The notes below the pieces were generated by a model. The model had not been told where the DNA came from, searched no databases, and saw only the letters and a program-made list of their open reading frames with translations. Positions 57,071 to 64,000 of a DNA stretch of 64,000 nucleotides are shown piece after piece (position 1 is the stretch's first letter; each line of letters begins with the position of its first letter). The stretch covers positions 631,501 to 695,500 of the forward strand of contig CAJZBQ010000058.1 of assembly GCA_914767885.1 (NCBI GenBank), in the 5' to 3' direction. The DNA is from Blepharisma stoltei. Its lineage: Eukaryota > Ciliophora > Heterotrichea > Heterotrichida > Blepharismidae. A program made the translations under genes and the position numbers.

Positions 57071-59725
57071 ATGGAAATAGAGAATACTTCATTTTTCCAA
57101 GGTCTTGACGATGACTTGCCTAAAAAGTCTTGGAATTTTAAAAACGAAAATGTCGATGGGAATTTTACATTCAAGCCCACAAAGCGTCCACACAAAGAGG
57201 TTTTGCTTAAAGAAACCAATATTTCTTTCAGTGACTTAAACCTTTCAAAGCCTCTGGTTAAAGCTTGCGAAGAAATCGGATTTAATTACCCCACAAAGAT
57301 CCAAGAAGAAACAATTCCTATTGTTTTGAAAGGTAATGACGTTATGATCTGTGCTAAAACAGGCTCAGGCAAGACAGGCGCATTCTCTTTGCCAATAATT
57401 CATCGCATTTTATTCAGGAAAAAGCGAATCCAAGCCACACGATGCTTAATTTTGACTCCAACTCGTGAGCTGTCACAGCAGACCTATTCAATGGTCCAAT
57501 CATATATAAAATACACAAGCTTGACCTGTAGCGTCTCTATGGGTGGCGCAAACTCAGCCAAAGAAGTAAGGCAAATCCAAAATGCCCCTGATATTCTAAT
57601 AGGAACTCCTGGAAGAATTCTTGACCATATAAAAAACTCAAAAGATGTATCGTTTGACTATGTCGATTTTTTAGTATTAGATGAAGCTGACAGACTGCTA
57701 GAAATGGGATTTTTCCCAGCAGTAAAAGAAATTTTATCAGTGATCCCTGCTGAGAGGCAAACCATATTAGCTTCAGCCACATTAGGAAATGATATAAAAG
57801 AGCTTGCCCAACTCGCATTAAAAAGGCCTGTAAAAGTTGGAAAAGCTGGGATGCCGGAAGGCTTAAAATAAAATTAATATAGCTTGGCTAGCCTGACTGG
57901 CCACTTAACACCCTAGCCGATAGGCTTATTGGGAAAGCCGGGAACCTTGTGGCGTTCTGAATTTGTATTCGGCCTGGTTTTACTTAACTTGATGGAGCTC
58001 AACGTAGGACTGAACGACTGCATGCTAACATCCTGGTCAAGGCTTTACCTAGTGGGGAGACGATTTGCTGGAGTCCTTGGCTCGGTTCTATCTTGGTCGA
58101 CTAAAAAAATAGATTTTTTCAAAGTTTCTGAAAGGCGAACCCTATAAACCTAAGGCATAGTGGCTCAACGTCTCTGACTCTCGGGTAGCGAGTGCAAACC
58201 CTCGTCAGTGGAAAGCAGCATAGTAGAAGGCAATGTCCGAATTGGCAATAATCGGTGGAGCATTAAGCAGAGGCCAGTAGTTGTCTGCAGACCTTCAGAG
58301 GACTTCTTTACAAACAATTTAAGCATTTAAGAAGGCCTAAAACAAGTTATTATCAACATGGAGGATGACTGGAAACGGGAAACAATAGTAGTCTATCTAT
58401 TAGCTTATCAAGTTAAGCAAGATGTTATTGTTTTTGTCAAAACAAAATCTGATTGCCATAAGCTGTTTTTATACTTAAAACAGCTAAACTTTAAAGTTGG
58501 AGAAATCCATGGAGGAATGGATCAGCATCTAAGGCTGAGGTCATTAGAAAGCTTTCAGGCTGGAGAAACTGAAATTTTAATTGCAACTGATTTAGCTGCA
58601 AGAGGGCTAGACTTGGAAATTGACACTGTCATCAATATGCATATCCCTGATGATCCTAAAAGAATTTTACACAGAATTGGAAGAACAGCAAGAGCTGGAA
58701 AAGAAGGATTGAGCATAAGTTTATGCAATAAAGCAGAAAAAGCCCAGCTGAAAGAAGAAATCAAGCACAAATTCGTATATTTGTCAATTAATGTTGAAAG
58801 AATGCACAAAGTCCAAGCGAAAATAGATGATTTAGAAGAAAAAGTTAAGAAAATGATAGAGAAAGAAGCATATTTAAAATATGGCGTCTTCGTCTGGGCA
58901 TGGCCTCCGACCATGCAGCCTCGACACATATTTTAAATATATCCGGCAAGGTTTTGCCATTTCAGAGATGGACGGCAATGCTAGGTAAGCAATTCTACAT
59001 TACAGAGCCTAGCCCTAGTCTAAACTCAGGGATGGTTTTTTCCTCGTGGGGAAGGAAGACATGTTTAGTTGGAAAGGGGAAGCCCAGCAAAGTCTACTGG
59101 ACCAATCGGGCAACTCCCTAGCGTGAAACTGGGCGTTACGTCCCAGGCTAATTGTTTTTCCTTTTTGCCGACAGTCGGCCAGAAAAACCATTTTTTTGAT
59201 TTTCTGTGCAGGCAACCCATGAGTCGTCGAAGCCGGCAACACCGCTCCAAGCGCACCCTGGCGATCAAAGCAGGCCGCCCCAGAGGTCTGTGGGCCTGAT
59301 GCGTGGAAGAAACGGCGGGAAGGTCTGGGAAGCCAACCCCGTAGGGGACTTTAAACGAATAAACTTTAAGTAAGTAAGTAAGTAAGATAGAGAAAGAAGC
59401 GATTGAAAAAGAAATTAAAGAGGTCGAAATCCAAGCGAATCGAGCCTCAAATATCATCCAGCATGCTGATGAAATCTATAATCGGCCAAAAAAACAATGA
59501 ATTAAGTCTGTTGACGAAAGAAGAGAAAAAGTCATAGAGCAAAAAGAGCAAAAAATGAAAGGAAAGACCAAAAAAGACAGAAAAATTGAAGAAAGCATCA
59601 TGAGGAGCAAACTAATGGTGCAAAATTACAAAATTGCAGCCAAAGGACTCAACAAGATAGGCAAAGCAATGGAAAAAATGGCGAAAAAGAAAATGAAAAG
59701 GAACAGCAAAAAAAAGCAAAAGTAA
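57071..59725 (+). CDS. DDX27: DEAD-box RNA helicase, DDX27/Drs1-like
   Basis: Probable nucleolar helicase for large-subunit rRNA processing. Q motif FNYPTKIQEETIP, AKTGSGKTGAF (I), TPTRELSQQ (Ia), GTPGRILDH (Ib), VLDEADRLLEMGF (II; the LEMGF form is typical of Drs1/DDX27), ASATLG (III; usual SAT), then VFVKTKSDCHKL, ATDLAARGLD (V), HRIGRTARAG (VI). The basic C-terminus has IIQHADEIYNRPKKQW and a Lys-rich end. Two repeat insertions (474 and 531 bp including one target duplication) interrupt it; both removals restore frame, 549 residues. TGA Trp near the C-terminus. Confidence 0.92.
57869..58330 (+). mobile_element. Retroposon-like insertion 1 in the helicase gene
   Basis: 462 bp between 12-bp duplications GAAGGCTTAAAA and GAAGGCCTAAAA (57857-57868, 58331-58342; one mismatch). 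Contains a tRNA-like stretch (TAGTGGCTCAACGTCTCTGA ... GAGTGCAAACCCTC), possible A and B boxes, and ends TTTAAGCATTTAAG. A TA in each duplication permits exact excision (474 bp). Confidence 0.82.
58870..59385 (+). mobile_element. Retroposon insertion 2 in the helicase gene, (TAAG)n tail
   Basis: 516 bp between perfect 15-bp duplications GATAGAGAAAGAAGC (58855-58869, 59386-59400). Starts near TATGGCGTCTTCG and ends TTTAAGTAAGTAAGTAAGTA. The TA inside the duplication gives exact 531-bp excision: AAA ATG ATA GAG. Same 5' motif and tail as 26259-26690. Confidence 0.9.
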
Positions 59726-59798
59726 AGTAAAAATTTTAAAAATTAATATGGCATGGGTTAATAGACATACATTAATTTAGGTTAAAAATGAACTTTAC

Positions 59799-61756
59799 CT
59801 ACTGAATATCTCTAACAGTTAACTCTTCGTGAGTTTGATTAATACTTATTCGTCTAAGCGCCAAAGGTCTTGTACCAGACTTTTCAAACGCCAATTCATC
59901 TGTAGATGTATTTAGCTCGCATTCTTCTGGAACCGAACAGTCTCTTTTGCATAAACAGCAAGTCTATATAAAACTTACTCTATTTGCCTTAAATCACTCT
60001 TCTATACAGGTACCATGAAACAAATGTTTGCAATGAAGCCTCCTAACAACAGAAACTGCCCTAAAAGCTTCAAAACATATAGCACAAGTAGTATCAAGAC
60101 CCTTTTTATTTTTAATTTCTTGATATTTTATCGCTGGGTAATTTTTATTGATTAAATTTGACGCTAGCCCCGGCGATTCCATCACAATCCTCGCCCTTTC
60201 TTTTTTATATCTTTTCCACACAATAAGAACAATAGCAGCCAAAAGAACTAAAAATCCTACCGATGAGACAATAATATAAATCAAAATCAACTGATCTGTA
60301 GAGCTTGAGTCTTCTGTATACCAAACATCGTAGCTTATATAAGAGCTATCTTGTCTATTATTAATGAATAAGAAATATAAATGATTCCCCATTCCGCTTG
60401 TGTCAATTGATCTCTTTTGTGTGAGACTTGACTTTAATAATGGGATCGACAAGTAATTGTTAGGGTTTTCGTTAGAAGGAAGCGAAGCTAGGCTATATAA
60501 AAATTACGTGTTTCCGTCAAAGTTTAGGATTGCTTTTCCGGGATAATTGTTCCAAATAAAATAAAAAATAATGTTGCCTGAGCTTACTGTATAGTTTTTA
60601 CTGTTATCGAGGTTTATATATGCATAATCTTGTCCTGTCTGAGTATTTTCGATCTTTTGTGACTGCTTTGTAATTTCATACGCATTTATATCGCAGCTTG
60701 GGCCAATAAAGCCTGAATTGCATTTGCATTTTCCTAAACTAATGCAATCCCCGTTATTGCTGCAGTCTTTGGGACACAAAATATTATCACTAGCATCAAT
60801 TCCAATGACATATTTCATCACTCCTTGTGAAGACTGGTCATTTCATACGCCTATTCAAGTCTGATCTCACAAATCAGCGCTCTGGAGAAATAAACTTTGG
60901 TAATTTAAACCTGAATAATAACTTTCATAATCCGCATATTTCGCCTTTACAGGGGTATTCGAGTCTCCGAAAGTTGGGTATGCGTTGCTGATTGCTAAAA
61001 TAGGGAGAGCGCCCGATGGTTTCGATGTGATCTGGATTCATATCCTTACTCACCCCCCATCCTTGATCGAACGACTCACCATCGTTCGATCAAGGATGGG
61101 GTTTAAAAAAAATGTTTTCGGGAAAAAAAATTTTATATATAAAATAAAATATATAAATATATATTTTTTTTATTTACTTTTAAATAAGAGGGTTAAGAGT
61201 ATTTAATAATTATTTTTAAAGCAAAAAATTGAATTAATTTCATAAAATATCAATTTTTAATATTTTGATTTATTAGTTACTCTTTTAAATTGTATAAATT
61301 TTAATTTATTCCTTAATATTTTTTTTTTAAATTTTAAAGAATCTCTATTTTTTAGATTATTGAGTTTTCAAGCCTAGGTTAATGGCTAAATCACTTCAGA
61401 TGGTTGATTCCGCAGCTTTCTGTCTCTCAAAGCTCTGAAAACAACTTCATTAGGTACATATCCAAGCTTTTAATAACTAATATATTTTATATATATAAAA
61501 ATTTGCATGATATGAAAATCGTTTGATCAAGGATGGGGGTTAATTTCCCCAATTTTTAGGAATTTTTACAGTCAATCGTTCGATCAAGGATGAGGAGGGG
61601 AGTTAGATACTTTTGTGTATTTCCAGATGAATTGATTTCGAAATAATTCCATTTGTCGGTCTGGCTGATTGTTTGAGTAGATCCGATTTCAATCGATGCT
61701 CCGAGTGTGTAATTAGTAGTAAGAAGCAATAATATTGGAATGAAAAGAAACACCAT
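59799..61756 (-). CDS. Membrane RING-H2 ubiquitin ligase with EGF-like domain
   Basis: 456 residues after removing a 557-bp type-2 MITE (with one TTA) and two 15-nt introns (60493-60507, 59964-59978). Order: signal peptide MVFLFIPILLLLTTNYTLGA; lumenal beta-rich region with TGA Trp residues (WDQTWIGVWND); EGF-like CPKDCSNNGDCISLGKCKC; second lumenal block; TM helix ILIYIIVSSVGFLVLLAAIV; RING-H2 CAICFEAF ... LHCKHLFHGTCIEEW ... CCLCKRD. The RING is completed only by the second splice (NR-TCCLC). The arrangement resembles PA-TM-RING type ligases of endosomes/vacuoles. Stop TAG at 59799. Confidence 0.88.
61049..61602 (-). mobile_element. Type-2 MITE (554 bp) in the RING-H2 gene
   Basis: TTA flanks (61046-61048, 61603-61605). 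Hairpin end on the left (TTGATCGAACGACTCACCAT against inverse), double-motif end on the right (GTTTGATCAAGGATGGGGGT and GTTCGATCAAGGATGAGGAG). Exactly the length of 31896-32449, inverted. Excision joins NTQKYL to RIWIQITS in frame. Confidence 0.92.
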
Positions 61757-62871
61757 TAATTATGATGAAATATCATAGATAACTTGTCTTATGATGAAAG
61801 AATGACATATTGAGAGTCATCTAAAATTATAATGGCTGAACAGATGATTCAAAAAAAATAACTCAATTCTGGATATATGTATTAAAGATCAATATTTTTA
61901 TCCCTATATGTGGAGATATCTTAAAGGATTTTGAAGATGGATTAGGAGATTAAAAAGCTGAGGACTAAATGGATTATAGCTAAATAATGAAGCTAAAGTG
62001 GAATTTAAGAGAAGTACAAAAAATGAGCATCAATTAAATTTAAATTAAAATCTTTCAAGATTTAATTATTTTAGCTAGTCTCATCAATTTGTTTATATTG
62101 ATCAAAAATTGAAAATTAAAGTCTATTAATAACCGAATCAGACAGACATAAATATAAAGTTCATCCATTTTGTTTATTTATTTTCGATTCTTTTCGCTTA
62201 GGCTAAAAGCGATTATCATCATAATGCTAGGCTACTACTCTTTTAACTTTGATCGAATCTTAACTACAAGAATAAAAGCCTTCTCCTCTTCAATAGCAGC
62301 TAGATTCATTAGTTTACCTAACTAACAGACCTTTCCCAATTGGATTACTTCCATAAAATTCATGGCTCTCTTAGCTACAATTTTAGACTTCATAGCTGAA
62401 AAAGGGATTTTTTATTTAAAAAGACGCGGATTTCATTTAATTTACTTGAAGCCTTATAAATAATGGACTTTCGTATATAATTTCTATCTAGTATAATAAA
62501 AATTCTATACAAAAATATCAGCCAGCCAAAAATTATATTTTTCATATATATAGTCACGGTTTTGGTGTCTTTCCTGTAAGGTGGCAAAGAAATAAGATCT
62601 ATATTTATTGTTGCCATGATAGACTCTGTATGAGGAAATTGCACTCCCTCTAAAATTTATCACTTGAAAGTATTTTGATAAACTTCAAGCTATATTTGAT
62701 TTAATTGTTCTTATAAACCAATTGACTTTTCTAAAAGCATTTGGCAAGAAAATACTGCCTCACATTAGTTAATCAGCAAACAACATAACTTTAGTTGATT
62801 ATAGTAAAAATACAGTGTGGCCTTATTACTATTTTCTTCTTCATTTTCTCACTCTTTAATTATTTACTGGA
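61757..62871. other. Intergenic, possible broken small gene on minus strand
   Basis: 62390-62644 (-) encodes MQFPHTESIMATINIDLIS with one TM-like stretch (IIFGWLIFLYRIFIIL). Just downstream another frame reads AMKSKIVAKRAMNFMEVIQL and, past one TAG, NLAAIEEEKAFILVVKI. They could be exons of one small membrane protein, but no 15-nt intron or TA IES joins them cleanly. The rest is AT-rich with nothing seen. Confidence 0.3.
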
Positions 62872-64000
62872 ATGAAATGGTTGATCATTCTCTTATTTTT
62901 AAATTTCACTTACGCGATAGATGACTGTAAAGGCACCTCAGATTGTGAATACCTAAATTTTTGCATATCCAATCAATGCATCCACAAAGGTATTTTGCCG
63001 ATCGGAATAAATGATTTCGTAGGCTTTGTATTGATAGCAATCATTAGCGCTCTTGCAAATGCAGCCGGAATAGGAGGTGGAATACTAAGTATCATGATTT
63101 TGCAAAGTATCATATATTTTGATACTTATTATGCGGTTCCTATGGCTCAAGTCATTAGCTTCGGCGGAAGCTTAATTTCAGTTTTGTTAAAATTGCGTTT
63201 AAGACATCCCACAAGAGACAGGCCTTTAATAGACTATGAGCTTATCGTTTTTATTTTATCCCCTATTCTTGGGGGTACGACAATCGGGGTGATTTTGCAT
63301 TTGATTTTTCCTAACTGGCTTACCATTACTTTATTATCAGCTTTATCTGGGTATATGTGCTGAATAACGACTAAAAAAGGTATTTCAATGTTTAAAGGAG
63401 AAAATTCATATAAAAATCTGTCAAAAATTGAAAACAAAAACGCTGTTGCATCAGAGAGTGATAGGGAAAGCGAAACAGATGTAAAATCAAGTGACACATC
63501 AAAAGAGTTAAGTATTGAGCATAATTATTTTTTAGAAGAAAAACAAATTATCCCATGGCGGCAAATAGCAAAAATTTTCTTTGTAATTGTAATAGTTCTC
63601 ACTGGCTCGTTTATTAAAGGAGGAAAAGGAATTGACTCCATTTTTGGCTTGAAACAGTGTAACCTGCTATATTGATGCTTTATGGCATTTTATTTGGCTA
63701 TTTATTTGGCTATTTCTATATATTGCGGATGAAAACTTATTGTCAAAACGGAAAGAAAAATCTCAGTCAATTATGATTTTGATGAAAATGATGTAAAATG
63801 AGAGTTAAAGAGCACGGTCAAAATTGGATCCATAGCATTTTTGGCAGGGATAGGTGCAGGATCCTTAGGTATTGGAGGAGGAATAATTATGAACCCAGTA
63901 TTAATAGCGTTTGGAGTTAGACCTGAAGTCTCGACTGCTTCTTCTTCATTTGTGATTCTATTTAGTTCATCTATTTCTGTAACTCAGTATGTTATTAGCG
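62872..64000 (+). CDS. TauE/SafE-family transporter, 5' part
   Basis: Sulfite-exporter-like anion transporter. Signal peptide MKWLIILLFLNFTYA and a small Cys-rich lumenal segment (CKGTSDCEYLNFCISNQC) precede the membrane part. The two family repeats are visible: ALANAAGIGGGILSIMIL with PMAQVISFGGS, and LAGIGAGSLGIGGGIIMNP with STASSSFVILFSSS. A charged cytoplasmic loop (ESDRESETDVKSSDTS) separates them. Several TGA Trp codons (63361, 63673, 63799). One frame to the window edge, no interruption. Confidence 0.9.

Noticed and set aside
1-64000. rRNA genes, telomere repeats, bacterial contamination
   Set aside because: No rRNA-like conserved blocks, no telomeric tandem repeats, and introns plus the TGA=Trp code occur across the whole window.

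Overview
This is AT-rich ciliate DNA, most likely the heterotrich Blepharisma. TGA reads as tryptophan at invariant Trp positions (for example throughout a MYB domain and a PP2C), while TAA and TAG end genes. Introns are almost all exactly 15 nt, GTA...AG. Many genes are cut by AT-rich, TA-bounded or TTA/TAA-flanked segments whose removal restores one continuous family-typical reading frame. That pattern of internal eliminated sequences (IESs) indicates germline (micronuclear) DNA, or a somatic assembly with IESs retained. The species name rests on general knowledge of the code and introns, not on a search.

Layout. 1-962: 5' part of an inositol-polyphosphate 5-phosphatase (-). 1964-5827: four-TM protein and an atypical Ras-like GTPase with a 1.2 kb compound insertion. 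6795-7268: C2H2 zinc-finger protein (-). 7269-10446: gene desert holding a long inverted-repeat element. 10447-17452: giant guanylyl cyclase fused to a degenerate P4-ATPase domain (-). 18010-19497: PP2C (-). 20057-22432: tandem pair of F-box/FBA genes. 23117-28168: TPR protein, casein kinase 1, a small ankyrin protein and a basic protein. 28610-34074: two tandem RING/PHR-type genes (-), the second cut by three MITEs, one itself carrying a second MITE. 34316-36962: voltage-sensor adenylyl cyclase with a TPR tail. 38188-42875: 3R-MYB, coiled-coil protein, ubiquitin-like-eS31 fusion. 43400-47252: Cys-rich protein, PI-PLC X-domain protein, basic protein (all -). 47844-51090: a Rab interrupted by a 1.64 kb inverted-repeat element, and an unknown gene. 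51747-55621: starch-binding/sucrose-phosphatase-like protein and thioredoxin-domain protein. 57071-64000: DDX27-like helicase with two retroposon insertions, EGF/TM/RING-H2 protein, and a TauE-like transporter that runs off the end.

At least four insertion classes are visible. (1) Type-1 MITEs with CTCCCC...GGGGAG ends, a GTGAGCGAAC subterminal motif and a 3-bp target duplication (TTA/TAA, once TGA). (2) Type-2 MITEs, 554 bp, with a TCCTTGATCGAACGA motif and the same architecture. (3) Short near-perfect hairpin IESs (76-86 bp) and unstructured 68-280 bp TA IESs. (4) GC-rich retroposon-like elements with 10-15 bp target duplications, some with (TAAG)n 3' tails. A tandem gene duplication provides an internal control: one copy has two insertions, the other is empty at both sites, which fixes insertion length and target duplication directly.

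The genes are ordinary housekeeping and signalling genes (cyclic nucleotide synthesis, Ras/Rab GTPases, phosphoinositide and protein phosphatases, ubiquitin ligase components) and form no visible operon or pathway cluster. The main interest is how far the germline coding sequence depends on accurate excision.
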